Part shown: positions 55,943 to 64,000 of the stretch, in pieces | Layout: every line of letters begins with the position of its first letter | Numbering within the stretch: position 1 is the stretch's first letter | Source: Paracoccus alkenifer | GTDB taxonomy: Bacteria; Pseudomonadota; Alphaproteobacteria; Rhodobacterales; Rhodobacteraceae | Assembly (NCBI RefSeq): GCF_900108405.1 | Contig: NZ_FNXG01000005.1 | Span: 131,501-195,500 of the forward strand | DNA: 64,000 nt | Reading direction: 5' to 3' | The notes under the pieces: generated by a model | Seen by the model: only the letters and a program-made list of their open reading frames with translations | Told to the model about the DNA's origin: nothing | Database searches by the model: none | Program-made: the position numbers and the translations under genes

Positions 55943-56596
55943 TTACCGCCCGCCGGTGCGGATCAGCCGGCCGTTCTGATAGCCCTCGATCGAGCCGTCC
56001 TTTTGGCGCAGCAGCACGTCGTGGTTGTTGTCGGGGTCGCCGTCCTGGTGGCGTTTCGACTGCACGCCCGGCAGGGTCAGGAACCAGTTGCGCAGCTTGA
56101 GCGGGCTGAAGCCGGTCGGCGCCGCCTCGAACCCCGGGACGCGGGCCAGTGCCTTGCCGGTGTTCACCGCGCAAAAGGATTTGGGCGACGGCCCCTGCGC
56201 CTCGACCGCGCGGATCGCGGCCTCGGCGATTTCGGGGCGGACAAGGATGGTATCTTCGGCCACCCAATAGGTCTCGCGCGCGTGGTAGTCGATGTAGAAG
56301 CGCTTGAAATTGTCGGTGATCCCGTAAAGCACGTCGTTGCGTTCGGGGATGCGGGGGTGTTCCCAGCTGCCCGCCGGGTCGTAGATGACCCGCTGGCTGC
56401 CGTTGACCATCAGCGCGGAATGCCCGCCTTCGCCGCGGGGGATGCCGATGACGGTGAACAGGGTGATCGAGGGCGGCTCGGTCGTGGTGTGGCGGGCGGC
56501 GCGCAGCGCGTCGTCGTCGTCCCAGGTGCGTTCGGCACAGGCGGCCACCGCGGCGGTCGCGGTCAGCGCCAGGAAAGCGCGCCGTTGCATCAGCAT
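55943..56596 (-). CDS. Lipoprotein with possible permuted papain-like fold
   Basis: This 217-residue protein has a lipobox VAAC (cysteine at 20). The mature part contains GEGGHSALMVNGSQRVIYDPAGSW with histidine H59, and about 80 residues later KSFCAVNTGKAL with cysteine C142. A GHS histidine ahead of a later SxC segment is the arrangement of circularly permuted NlpC/P60 enzymes (YiiX, DUF4105 type). This is inference from motif order; no family is assigned with certainty. GAGGGA lies before the ATG at 56596. It is alone on its strand apart from ctaH upstream. Confidence 0.65.
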   Translation of the reverse strand: MLMQRRAFLALTATAAVAACAERTWDDDDALRAARHTTTEPPSITLFTVIGIPRGEGGHSALMVNGSQRVIYDPAGSWEHPRIPERNDVLYGITDNFKRFYIDYHARETYWVAEDTILVRPEIAEAAIRAVEAQGPSPKSFCAVNTGKALARVPGFEAAPTGFSPLKLRNWFLTLPGVQSKRHQDGDPDNNHDVLLRQKDGSIEGYQNGRLIRTGGR

Positions 56597-56668
56597 GATT
56601 GTCAGTCCCTCAAGCCACCGTCCCTGCCGGGCGGCGGCCGTCTTGTGGTTGCGTCGGAATCGGTGGCG

Positions 56669-56833
56669 TCAGGCGCCGGCGAGCGCGAGAAAGATCACCA
56701 CGGCGATCGACAGCCCGCCCGCCCAGGCCATGAAACGGACAAAGCCCGCGAATGTCTGCTGCTGCGCGGTGGCGTCCATCGTGCCCGGCACATGCGCGGC
56801 GGCGGGATGGGTGGAATCATGCGTCGTGGCCAT
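56669..56833 (-). CDS. ctaH: aa3-type cytochrome c oxidase subunit IV
   Basis: This 54-residue protein ends MDATAQQQTFAGFVRFMAWAGGLSIAVVIFLALAGA (residues 19-54), which lines up with the small subunit IV of Paracoccus denitrificans aa3 oxidase as I remember it: a short hydrophilic N-terminus, then TFAGF and one membrane helix ending in FLALA. The subunit's function is unclear, and the enzyme works without it. I took the ATG at 56833 over one 14 codons earlier. Core oxidase genes are not nearby. Confidence 0.85.
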   Translation of the reverse strand: MATTHDSTHPAAAHVPGTMDATAQQQTFAGFVRFMAWAGGLSIAVVIFLALAGA

Positions 56834-56899
56834 CTGTGGTCGGTCCCCTGCGGCTTTTTGTCCTGTCGCGCCCATGGCTAGCCCAATAAGGGGGCGCTG

Positions 56900-57949
56900 T
56901 CACGCCCTCCACAACACCGCGCCATGGGCGTCGTGGCCATCCTGCCGCACAATCCCGCGAGCGGCGAGCGCGTTCAGATGCGCCACTGCCTCGACCAGCG
57001 CGAGGCCGTATTCGGCGTCCCCGATGCGGCGCGAAAACAGCACGTCGAAACAGCCGACAGCGGTGCGGGGGCCGTCAGCAAGTGTCCGCGCCAGACGGCG
57101 CAGGGCCGATTCGTGGTTTTCTGCCAGCTGCGCCAGCCGCTGGGGCAGGCCGGTGAATGGCAGCTTGTGGCCGGGCAGCACCAGCTGGTCGGGCCGCGCC
57201 AGCGGAGCCAGCCGGGCGCAGCTGTCCAGCCAGTCCTGCACCGGGTTCGCCCCAGGTTCCGTCGGATAGACCCCGAGGTTGGGCGAGATCCCCGGCAGCA
57301 ACTGGTCGCCTCCGATCACCAGATTGTCGTCCTGCGACCACAGGGTGACATGCTCGGCCGCGTGGCCTTCGCCCATCGCGACCAGCCAGCGGCGACCGGC
57401 CAGCTGCACGGTCTCGGCCTCGCGCAGGCGGCGGAAACCCAGCGGCAGCGGGTAGACCACGTCCGAGGTGTTCCACGGTCGCTCGGACGCGCGCTGCGCC
57501 AGCCGCTGGGGGTCCATCCCGGCGCGGCGCCAAAAGGCGATCTGTTCCGCGGTGGCGTTGTCCTGCACGTCCAGCGCCAGCATCCGGGCGAACAGCCACG
57601 CGGTGCGGCTGGTCCACAGCTCGGCCCCCTGTTCGACGAACCAGCCGGCCAGCCCGATATGGTCGGGGTGCTGGTGGGTGGCCAGCACCCGCACCACCGG
57701 CGCACCCGCCAGCGGCCCGGCCAGCAGCTGCCCCCAGATTTCGCGCGTGCGGCCGGTGTCAAAGCCGGTGTCAACCACCGTCCAGCCGTCATCGTCCCGC
57801 AGCGCATAGACGTTGACGTGATCCAGCCGCATCGGCAGCGGCAGGCGCATCCACAGCACGCCGTTGGCCACCTCGATTGCCTCGCCCTCGGGCGGAGGCT
57901 CGGGCCATGGGTGGCGGATGCCCTGCGCGGCGCGGGTGGGCGCGGTCAT
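56900..57949 (-). CDS. MBL-fold metallo-hydrolase
   Basis: This 349-residue protein has the metallo-beta-lactamase metal motif THQHPDHIGLAG, preceded by WTVVDTGFDTGRTREIW, and the later GEGHAAEH and VLPGHKLPFTGL histidines. The C-terminal winged-helix-like tail (about 300-349) occurs in LACTB2-like members. It probably hydrolyses a thioester or phosphoester; the substrate is unknown. Its start overlaps the acyl-CoA dehydrogenase stop by ATGA, suggesting a fatty-acid or thioester pathway. Confidence 0.85.
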   Translation of the reverse strand: MTAPTRAAQGIRHPWPEPPPEGEAIEVANGVLWMRLPLPMRLDHVNVYALRDDDGWTVVDTGFDTGRTREIWGQLLAGPLAGAPVVRVLATHQHPDHIGLAGWFVEQGAELWTSRTAWLFARMLALDVQDNATAEQIAFWRRAGMDPQRLAQRASERPWNTSDVVYPLPLGFRRLREAETVQLAGRRWLVAMGEGHAAEHVTLWSQDDNLVIGGDQLLPGISPNLGVYPTEPGANPVQDWLDSCARLAPLARPDQLVLPGHKLPFTGLPQRLAQLAENHESALRRLARTLADGPRTAVGCFDVLFSRRIGDAEYGLALVEAVAHLNALAARGIVRQDGHDAHGAVLWRA

Positions 57950-59637
57950 GCGCCCAATCCAAAGGCGTCGTCGGGAATCGCGGTCAGCTGGTCGATGCCG
58001 GCCGCGGCCTCGGCCAGGTCGCCGGCGTTCCGGGGCAGGATGCGGGTGATGTAGATGCGGGCCAGCGCCTCGCGCGCGCCCGCGCCCTTTTGCGCGGCGA
58101 TCAGGTGGAAATGCGCGCCCAGCACCCGCGCGAATGCGGCAAGATAGGGCGTTGCCCCCGCCAGCCGGTCGGGCTGCGAGGCCGCCAGCAGCGATTGCGT
58201 CGCCGCCCGCAGCGCCTGCGCGGCCTCGGCCACCGGCGTGGCAAGGTCGGGCAGCGCAGGCGCTGCGGCATCGGCGCCCGCCGCCACCTCGTCGAGCAGG
58301 GCCAGCGCCATTTCGCCCCCGTCCATCATCTTGCGCAGCACGAGGTCGATGGCCTGGATGCCGTTGGTGCCTTCGTAGATCGGGGTGATGCGCACGTCGC
58401 GCAGATATTGCGCGGCGCCGGTTTCCTCGATGAAGCCCATGCCGCCGTGGACCTGCACCCCCGCATCGGCCACGCGGCAGCCGGTGTCGGTGCCGTAGGA
58501 CTTGGCGATCGGGGTCAGAAAGGCGGCGCGGGCGGACCAAGTCTCATCCCCGGTAGCGGTGGCCATGTCCAGCGCCTGCGCGCAGGCCAGCCCGATGGCG
58601 CGGGCGGCGAACACCTCGGCCCGCGACACCGCCAGCATCCGGCGCACGTCGGGGTGGGTGATGATCGCGCCCATCTGCACACGCTCGGCCGCATAGGCGG
58701 CGGCCTGCTGCAACGCGGCCTCGGCCACGGCGACGCCCTGCATCCCCACCGCCAGCCGGGCCGCGTTCATCATGGTGAACATGGCGGCCATGCCCTTGTG
58801 TTCCTCGCCCACCAGCCAGCCCTGCGCGGCCTCAAAGCTCATCACGCAGGTGGGTGAGCCGTGAATGCCCATCTTGTGTTCGACCGACACCACCTTGAGG
58901 CTGTTGGCCACGCCGGGCTTGGCGTTTTCGTCGGGGATGTATTTCGGCACCATGAACAGGCTGATGCCGCGGGTGCCCTTGCCGCCGTCGGGCAGGCGCG
59001 CCAGCACCAGATGACAGGTGTTTTCGTTCACGTCGCTGTCGCCCCAGGTGATAAAGATCTTTTGCCCGGTGACGCGATAGGTGCCGTCGTCGCTGCGTTC
59101 GGCCCGCGTGGTCAGCGCGCCGACGTCGGAACCCGCCTGCGGCTCGGTCAGGTTCATGGTGCCGTTCCATTCGCCGGAAATCAGCTTGGGCAGGTAAAGC
59201 GCGCGCAGCTCGTCGCTGGCGTGGTGCTGCAACGCCTCGATCTGGCCCTGGGTCAGCAGCGGGTTCAGTTGCAGCGCCAGGCAGGCGCCGCCGATCATTT
59301 CGCCCACGGCGACGTTCAGCGTGTGCGGCAACCCGGCGCCGCCGTATTCGGGGTCCGCCGACAGCCCGATCCAGCCGCCCTCGGCCAGCGCCGCCATGCC
59401 GGTGTCAAAGCCGGGCGAGGACCGCACCGCGCCGTTTTCCAGCCGCGCCGGGGTCAGGTCGCCGTTGCGGTTCAACGGCGCCAGCACCTCGGTCGCCATG
59501 CGCCCGGCCTCGGTCAGGATCGCGGAAACCGTGTCGGGGGTGGCCTCGGCAAAGCGTTCGGTCGCGGCGATGCCGGACAGGGGCACGACAGAGTCCAGGA
59601 TAAAGGCGATGTCTTCGACCGGCGCGCGATAGGCCAT
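57946..59637 (-). CDS. Acyl-CoA dehydrogenase, long form with C-terminal extension
   Basis: This 563-residue flavoenzyme has acyl-CoA dehydrogenase signatures: NLTEPQAGSDVGALTTRAE, ITWGDSDV, QVHGGMGFIEETGAAQYLRDVRI and PIYEGTNGIQAIDLVLRK, with the base glutamate expected in YEGTN. The extra ~120 C-terminal residues are characteristic of the group that includes 3-methylmercaptopropionyl-CoA dehydrogenase (DmdC); the substrate here is open. Electrons would go to ETF and then ETF-QO. It is coupled to the MBL-fold gene. Confidence 0.92.
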   Translation of the reverse strand: MAYRAPVEDIAFILDSVVPLSGIAATERFAEATPDTVSAILTEAGRMATEVLAPLNRNGDLTPARLENGAVRSSPGFDTGMAALAEGGWIGLSADPEYGGAGLPHTLNVAVGEMIGGACLALQLNPLLTQGQIEALQHHASDELRALYLPKLISGEWNGTMNLTEPQAGSDVGALTTRAERSDDGTYRVTGQKIFITWGDSDVNENTCHLVLARLPDGGKGTRGISLFMVPKYIPDENAKPGVANSLKVVSVEHKMGIHGSPTCVMSFEAAQGWLVGEEHKGMAAMFTMMNAARLAVGMQGVAVAEAALQQAAAYAAERVQMGAIITHPDVRRMLAVSRAEVFAARAIGLACAQALDMATATGDETWSARAAFLTPIAKSYGTDTGCRVADAGVQVHGGMGFIEETGAAQYLRDVRITPIYEGTNGIQAIDLVLRKMMDGGEMALALLDEVAAGADAAAPALPDLATPVAEAAQALRAATQSLLAASQPDRLAGATPYLAAFARVLGAHFHLIAAQKGAGAREALARIYITRILPRNAGDLAEAAAGIDQLTAIPDDAFGLGA

Positions 59638-59753
59638 GGGCGTTTCCTCGTATGCGGCGCAGGGCGTTGCAATCCGGCCTCATGCGCGTATGTCCGTTCA
59701 TCGGCCGCAACCCTAATGACCCGCCGGCCCGCCGCAAGCCCGCAAAGGACAAG

Positions 59754-60713
59754 ATGCCCGCAGCCCCCACCCTGACCCTGCGTCCCGATGCCCAGGGCAT
59801 CGCCAGCGCCGCGCGGCTGCTGGCCGATGGCGCGACCGTCGCCCTGCCGACGGAAACGGTCTATGGGCTGGCCGCGAATGCCCGCGACGGGGCGGCGGTG
59901 GCGCGGATCTATCAGGCCAAGGGGCGGCCGGCGTTCAACCCGCTGATCGTGCATTGCGTGGATATGGCGGCCGCCGGGCGGATCGGCGTGCTGGGGGGCG
60001 AGGCCGAGGCACTGGCCCGCGCATTCTGGCCCGGGCCGCTGACGCTGGTGGTGCCGCTGCGGGCGGATGCGGGCATCGCCGGGATCGTGACGGCGGGGCT
60101 GGACAGCGTCGGGCTGCGGGTGCCGGCGCATAGGCTGGCGCAGGCGGTGCTGCGGGAATCGGGGCTGGCGCTGGCAATGCCCTCGGCCAACGCCTCGGGG
60201 CGGATCAGCCCGACCACGGCGGCGCATGTGCTGGACCCGGACGGCGGGCTGGCGGGGCGCATCGCCGCGGTGCTGGACGGCGGCGCCTGTCCGGTCGGGG
60301 TCGAATCGACCATCATCGGCTGGCGGGACGGGGCGGCGGTGCTGCTGCGCCCGGGCGGCATCGCGGCCGAGGATATCGAGGCGGTGCTGGGCCACCCCTT
60401 GGCCCGCGCCGCCATGGGCGGGGATACGCCCGATTCGCCGGGCCAGCTGCTGAGCCACTACGCCCCCGCGGCCCCGGTCCGGCTGGACGCGCAAGAGGCG
60501 CAGGCGGGCGAGACGCTGATCGGTTTCGGCCCGGTGGCCGGGGATCTGACGCTGTCCGCCTCGGGCGATCTGGCCGAGGCCGCCGCCCGGCTGTTCGACG
60601 TGCTGCGCGAGGCCGACCGCCGCGGCCTGCCCATCGCGGTGGCGCCGATCCCCGCGCAGGGGCTGGGGCTGGCGATCAACGACCGGCTGGCCCGCGCGGC
60701 GGCGCCGCGGTGA
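59754..60713 (+). CDS. tsaC: Threonylcarbamoyl-AMP synthase, Sua5 type
   Basis: This 319-residue protein makes threonylcarbamoyl-AMP for the t6A37 modification of ANN-reading tRNAs. The YrdC domain (about 10-195) has ADGATVALPTETVYGLAANA, KGRPAFNPLIVHC and LAMPSANASGRISPT. A C-terminal Sua5 domain follows the linker SPGQLLSHYAPAAPV. So it is the long Sua5 form rather than short TsaC. AAAGGA lies before the ATG. It is divergent from the acyl-CoA dehydrogenase gene. Confidence 0.93.
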   Translation: MPAAPTLTLRPDAQGIASAARLLADGATVALPTETVYGLAANARDGAAVARIYQAKGRPAFNPLIVHCVDMAAAGRIGVLGGEAEALARAFWPGPLTLVVPLRADAGIAGIVTAGLDSVGLRVPAHRLAQAVLRESGLALAMPSANASGRISPTTAAHVLDPDGGLAGRIAAVLDGGACPVGVESTIIGWRDGAAVLLRPGGIAAEDIEAVLGHPLARAAMGGDTPDSPGQLLSHYAPAAPVRLDAQEAQAGETLIGFGPVAGDLTLSASGDLAEAAARLFDVLREADRRGLPIAVAPIPAQGLGLAINDRLARAAAPR

Positions 60714-60765
60714 CCCGGGCGCCGCGCCATTGCGGCGGCGCGCCCCTGCGCCTAGCCTTGCGCCC

Positions 60766-61596
60766 ATGACCGCCGCGCCGATCTGGAAAGACATCGAAGT
60801 TGACGCCGCCACCGCGCTGGCGCTGCTGGACTGGCAGCGCGAGATGGGCGCGGACGAGCCGATCCTTGACGCGCCGGTGGACCGCTACGCCGAGGTTGCC
60901 CCCGCCCCCGCGCCGCCCGCTCCGCAGCCGGCGCTGCCCGGGATGCCCGCCGCCCCCGCCGCCGCGGCGCCCGCGCCCCAGATCGACCTGCCGGCGCAGG
61001 CCACGGCGATGGCTGCCCGTGCCGGCAGCCTGTCCGAACTCGCGTCGCTGATGCAGGATTTCGACGGGCTCGACATCCGCCGGGGCGCCCGCAACTTTGT
61101 CTTTGCCGACGGCAACCCGGGTGCGCGGGTGATGATCCTGGGCGAGGCCCCGGGCGAGGAAGAGGACCGGCAGGGCCGCCCATTCGTCGGGCGCGCCGGG
61201 CAGCTGCTGGACCAGATGTTCGCCGCCATCGGCCTGTCGCGGCAGGCGGTGGATGCGGAACGCGCGCTTTACATCACCAATGTGCTGCCCTGGCGCCCGC
61301 CCGGCAACCGCCGCCCGGAACAGGCGGAAATCGACGCGATGCTGCCCTTTGTCGCCCGCCACGTCGAGCTGGCGGCGCCGGATTTTCTGGTGCTGATGGG
61401 CAACACCCCCTGTCAGGCGGTGCTGGGGCGGCAGGGGATCCTGCGGCTGCGCGGGCAATGGACGCAAGGTTTCGACCGCCCGGTGCTGCCGATGACGCAC
61501 CCTGCCTATCTGCTGCGCAACCCCATCGCCAAGCGCGATTCCTGGGTGGACCTGCTGTCGCTTCAGGCCCGGCTTCAGCCCGGCGCGCAGCCCTGA
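60766..61596 (+). CDS. Uracil-DNA glycosylase, family 4-like, without Fe-S cysteines
   Basis: This 276-residue protein matches family 4 uracil-DNA glycosylases: [19 protein letters not shown] (GEAPG at 126-130), [32 protein letters not shown], and HPAYLLRNP near 246. An Ala/Pro-rich N-terminal region of ~80 residues precedes the domain. Family 4 enzymes normally hold a 4Fe-4S cluster with four cysteines; here each expected position is replaced and the whole protein has a single cysteine, C216. The fold and active-site residues look intact. The 3' end overlaps the convergent gene by 22 bases. Confidence 0.85.
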   Translation: MTAAPIWKDIEVDAATALALLDWQREMGADEPILDAPVDRYAEVAPAPAPPAPQPALPGMPAAPAAAAPAPQIDLPAQATAMAARAGSLSELASLMQDFDGLDIRRGARNFVFADGNPGARVMILGEAPGEEEDRQGRPFVGRAGQLLDQMFAAIGLSRQAVDAERALYITNVLPWRPPGNRRPEQAEIDAMLPFVARHVELAAPDFLVLMGNTPCQAVLGRQGILRLRGQWTQGFDRPVLPMTHPAYLLRNPIAKRDSWVDLLSLQARLQPGAQP

Positions 61597-62375
61597 TATT
61601 CGACCGCGCCGCCGGACCCGTCGACCAGCGTCAGCCGCACCGCGTCCCGGTCCAGCGCAAAGGGCTTCCCCGAGGGCGCCACGAAATCCGAGGTCGCGGT
61701 GATCCGCCCCCCTGATTCGGCGATGTCGGGCGAGGATACCCAGATCCCGCCATCGTCATGTTCCAGCGCCGCCGCGACATCCTCGCCCGGGCCGGCGGGT
61801 GCCGTGACGGCGACGCGCAGCCCGTCCTCGATCTCGGTCACCCGGCAGTCCAGCAACGCGGGCTGAGGCTGCGGCACCTGGGCCAGCGCAGCCTCGATCC
61901 CCGGGTCGGGGGTCTCGGCAAGCGCAGGCGCGTCCAGCGTCAGATGCGCGGGCACGCAGATCGATTCGCACAGGCCCAGCTCGACCCCGACCCGGCCGGT
62001 CAGGGGCGCGCCGGGGGCGGCGGGGGTGATCTCGATCGGCAGGATCAGCGCATCGTGATAGCCCAGCGTGCGCTCTCCGGCGGATTCGATGATCTCGGGC
62101 ACCGGCCAGTGCAGCGTGGCGGCGGTGATGTTCCCGGCGCCGTCCCAGTCGAACCCGGGCGGCACGCCGCTGTCGCCGGGGCTGCGCCAGTAGGTCTTCC
62201 ACCCCGGTTGCAGCTTCAGTTCCAGCGCGGTCATCCAGGTGCCCGCGGCAGAGGGATAGGCGGGCAGCAGACGGGCCGATGTCAGCCCCGGCGGCAGATC
62301 CTGCGCGCCAGAGGCAAGGGGCAGCGCCAGCAGGGCGGCCAGAAACGGGGCGACAAGGGCGGTGCGAAAGCTCAT
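61575..62375 (-). CDS. DsbD N-terminal domain protein, periplasmic
   Basis: This 266-residue protein has a signal peptide (about 1-24) and resembles the N-terminal domain of DsbD/ScsB: LQPGWKTYWRSPGDSGVPPGFDWDG and a cysteine pair in GLCESICVPAHLTL. The membrane and thioredoxin domains of DsbD are missing, so it is a stand-alone periplasmic domain. It may take part in thiol-disulfide exchange, but the partner is not encoded nearby. It is divergent from yqgE. Confidence 0.82.
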   Translation of the reverse strand: MSFRTALVAPFLAALLALPLASGAQDLPPGLTSARLLPAYPSAAGTWMTALELKLQPGWKTYWRSPGDSGVPPGFDWDGAGNITAATLHWPVPEIIESAGERTLGYHDALILPIEITPAAPGAPLTGRVGVELGLCESICVPAHLTLDAPALAETPDPGIEAALAQVPQPQPALLDCRVTEIEDGLRVAVTAPAGPGEDVAAALEHDDGGIWVSSPDIAESGGRITATSDFVAPSGKPFALDRDAVRLTLVDGSGGAVEYQGCAPG

Positions 62376-62511
62376 GCCCCGGATGTAGGTGCGGCGGCGA
62401 CTGGGCGAAAGTCACAACTGCGCCATGGCCGGCCGCGCGGCGGCGGGCGCCACCCCGCAGGGCTTGCGCCGCGGGCAGGGGATGCCGATGTTGCACAGGA
62501 AAGGATGCCCC

Positions 62512-63129
62512 ATGACCGACACCCCGATCCCTGCCGCCGATGATCGCGGCGCCGCCCGCGACAATCTGACCGGCAAGGTGCTGATCGCGATGCCGGGCAT
62601 GTCCGACCCGCGCTTTGCCCACGCGGTGGTGCTGATCTGCGCACATGGCGACGAAGGCGCGATGGGAATTGTCCTCAACAAGCCGCTGCCCGACATCGGC
62701 TTTGCCGAGCTGATGGACCAGCTGGGGATCCCGACCGGGGACGAGGATCCCCCGGTCCCCGTGCATTTCGGCGGCCCGGTCGAGCCGGGGCGCGGCTTTG
62801 TGCTGCACCCGCTGCCCGGCGACGAGCCCGAGGACGAAGGCTTGGGCCGCGTCCGCATCGGCGGGCTGGAACTGGGGGTGACCACGACCCGCAACATCCT
62901 GGAAGACATCGCGCAGGGCCGCGGCCCCGACCGCGCGGTGCTGTCGCTGGGCTATACCGGCTGGGGCGCGGGACAGCTGGAAAGCGAAATGCTTGCCAAC
63001 GGCTGGCTGACCGCCGAGGTCGGCGACGATCTGATCTTCGGCGCCGACAATGGCCGCAAATGGCATGACGCGCTGAAATCGCTGGGGGTGGATCCGCTGG
63101 CGCTGTCGGCCTCGGCCGGGCGGGCCTGA
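62512..63129 (+). CDS. yqgE: YqgE/AlgH family protein
   Basis: This 205-residue protein matches YqgE/AlgH (UPF0301): [57 protein letters not shown] and [13 protein letters not shown]. Its function is unknown; AlgH affects alginate regulation in Pseudomonas. A strong ribosome site (AGGAAAGGA) precedes the ATG. A repeat module follows it. Confidence 0.95.
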   Translation: MTDTPIPAADDRGAARDNLTGKVLIAMPGMSDPRFAHAVVLICAHGDEGAMGIVLNKPLPDIGFAELMDQLGIPTGDEDPPVPVHFGGPVEPGRGFVLHPLPGDEPEDEGLGRVRIGGLELGVTTTRNILEDIAQGRGPDRAVLSLGYTGWGAGQLESEMLANGWLTAEVGDDLIFGADNGRKWHDALKSLGVDPLALSASAGRA

Positions 63130-63130
63130 A

Positions 63131-63223
63131 GGGGGCTTTGCCCCCCGCGCTGCGCGCTCCCCCCAGGATATTTCCACACCAAAGAGGGGCGGGGTTCTTC
63201 ATCACGCAAATATCCTCGGGGGG
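63131..63223. repeat. Intergenic palindromic module, copy F
   Basis: GGGGGCTTTGCCCCC (63131-63145) is followed by an inverted pair: CCCCCCAGGATATTT at 63159-63173 and AAATATCCTCGGGGGG at 63208-63223. It fills the yqgE-pyrB gap and is of the same kind as copy C at 30943-31070. Confidence 0.7.
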
Positions 63224-63329
63224 ATCGCCGCAGGCGATGGGGGGCAGACGGCCCCCCCGGCGACGGTGGCGCTTGCCCGCCCCGTCCCGGTTTGCGATAG
63301 AGAGGACGTTCGTGAACCGGAGGCCAGCC

Positions 63330-64000
63330 ATGATGTTCCGCGCCCGCCATCTGCTTGGCGTCGAACAGCTGTCCCCGCCCGAGATCACCACGCTGCTGGA
63401 TCTTGCCGAAACCTATGTCGCGCTGAACCGCAGCACGGTGAAACACGGCGATGCGTTGCAGGGGCTGACGCAGATCAACCTGTTTTTCGAGGCCTCGACC
63501 CGCACCCAGTCCAGCTTTGAGCTGGCCGGCAAACGGCTGGGCGCAGATGTGATGAACATGGCCGTCGCCCATTCCAGCGTGAAAAAGGGCGAGACGCTGA
63601 TCGACACCGCCCTGACCCTGAATGCGATGCAGCCCGATCTGCTGGTGGTGCGCCACCCCCATTCCGGCGCCGTCAACCTGCTGGCGGAAAAGGTGAATTG
63701 CGCGGTGGTGAACGCGGGTGACGGACGGCATGAACACCCCACCCAGGCGCTGCTGGACGCGCTGACCATTCGCCGCGCCAAGGGGCGGCTGCACCGGCTG
63801 ACCGTGGCCATCTGCGGCGACATCGCGCATTCGCGGGTGGCGCGGTCGAACCTGATCCTGCTGGGCAAGATGGAAAACCGGGTGCGGCTGGTCGGGCCGG
63901 CGACGCTGATGCCCTCGGGCGCGGGCGAGTGGGGCTGCGAGGTCCATCACGACATGGAAGAAGGGCTGCGCGACGCCGATGTGGTGATGATGCTGCGCCT
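63330..64000 (+). CDS. pyrB: Aspartate carbamoyltransferase catalytic subunit, 5' part
   Basis: The frame opens at an ATG with GGAGG six bases upstream and continues for 223 codons to the right edge. It carries the carbamoyl-phosphate motif [19 protein letters not shown] (STRT at 56-59), [32 protein letters not shown] and [12 protein letters not shown], all typical of ATCase rather than ornithine transcarbamylase. It catalyses the first committed step of pyrimidine synthesis. The C-terminal aspartate-binding part is outside the window. Confidence 0.95.
   Translation, partial: MMFRARHLLGVEQLSPPEITTLLDLAETYVALNRSTVKHGDALQGLTQINLFFEASTRTQSSFELAGKRLGADVMNMAVAHSSVKKGETLIDTALTLNAMQPDLLVVRHPHSGAVNLLAEKVNCAVVNAGDGRHEHPTQALLDALTIRRAKGRLHRLTVAICGDIAHSRVARSNLILLGKMENRVRLVGPATLMPSGAGEWGCEVHHDMEEGLRDADVVMMLR

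Overview
The window is a GC-rich (by eye well over 60%) alphaproteobacterial chromosome segment, most likely from the Rhodobacterales and probably Paracoccus or a close relative. The evidence is the regB/senC/regA/hvrA-like redox-regulator block at the left edge, a 54-residue aa3-oxidase subunit IV closely resembling the Paracoccus denitrificans protein, the alphaproteobacterial pdxJ-acpS-lepB-rnc-era order, a BamF-like (DUF3035) lipoprotein and an endonuclease-type MutL. No rRNA, tRNA, CRISPR array, insertion sequence or prophage was seen. Genes are dense; no gap between genes exceeds about 250 bases.

Layout. 0-2 kb: start of a divergent regB sensor kinase, then senC (Sco copper chaperone), regA response regulator and an H-NS/HvrA-type protein. 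2-6.2 kb: HD hydrolase, secB, fxsA, then Tim44-like and Smr-domain genes and a small RTX calcium-binding protein. 6.3-9.6 kb: rpsO, a small unknown gene and pnp. 9.6-12 kb: a lower-GC island of three glycosyltransferase-type genes. 12-18.5 kb: ROK kinase and nagA (amino-sugar catabolism), then an RND efflux pair. 18.5-25.9 kb: asd, M17 aminopeptidase with NlpC/P60 peptidase, two saccharopine-dehydrogenase-type genes, a PQQ-type sugar dehydrogenase and a DUF3775 gene. 25.9-38 kb: mutL, a tiny lipoprotein, two M16 peptidases, a BamF-like lipoprotein, lspA, purH, an RluA-type pseudouridine synthase, a lipocalin, hslUV and a polysaccharide-type gene.

38-64 kb: a ferredoxin-reductase-like flavoprotein converging on a YhaO/YhaN (SbcCD-like) DNA-repair pair; a long minus-strand housekeeping series (ETF-QO, TPR protein, ispE, pdxJ, acpS, lepB, rnc, era, DUF1491); greA with a membrane protein and azlCD; a lipoprotein, ctaH, an MBL-fold hydrolase with an acyl-CoA dehydrogenase; Sua5, a uracil-DNA glycosylase, a DsbD N-domain protein, yqgE and the start of pyrB at the right edge.

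Most of the window is conserved core genome. The least explained signals are: six exact copies plus two one-base variants of the palindrome TGTGATCACA packed into 5.2 kb (20.3-25.5 kb), mostly inside genes and often using the otherwise uncommon Thr codon ACA; a lower-GC glycosyltransferase island whose composition change falls inside flanking genes; a uracil-DNA glycosylase that has lost all four iron-sulfur cysteines; and a family of intergenic palindromes at six sites.
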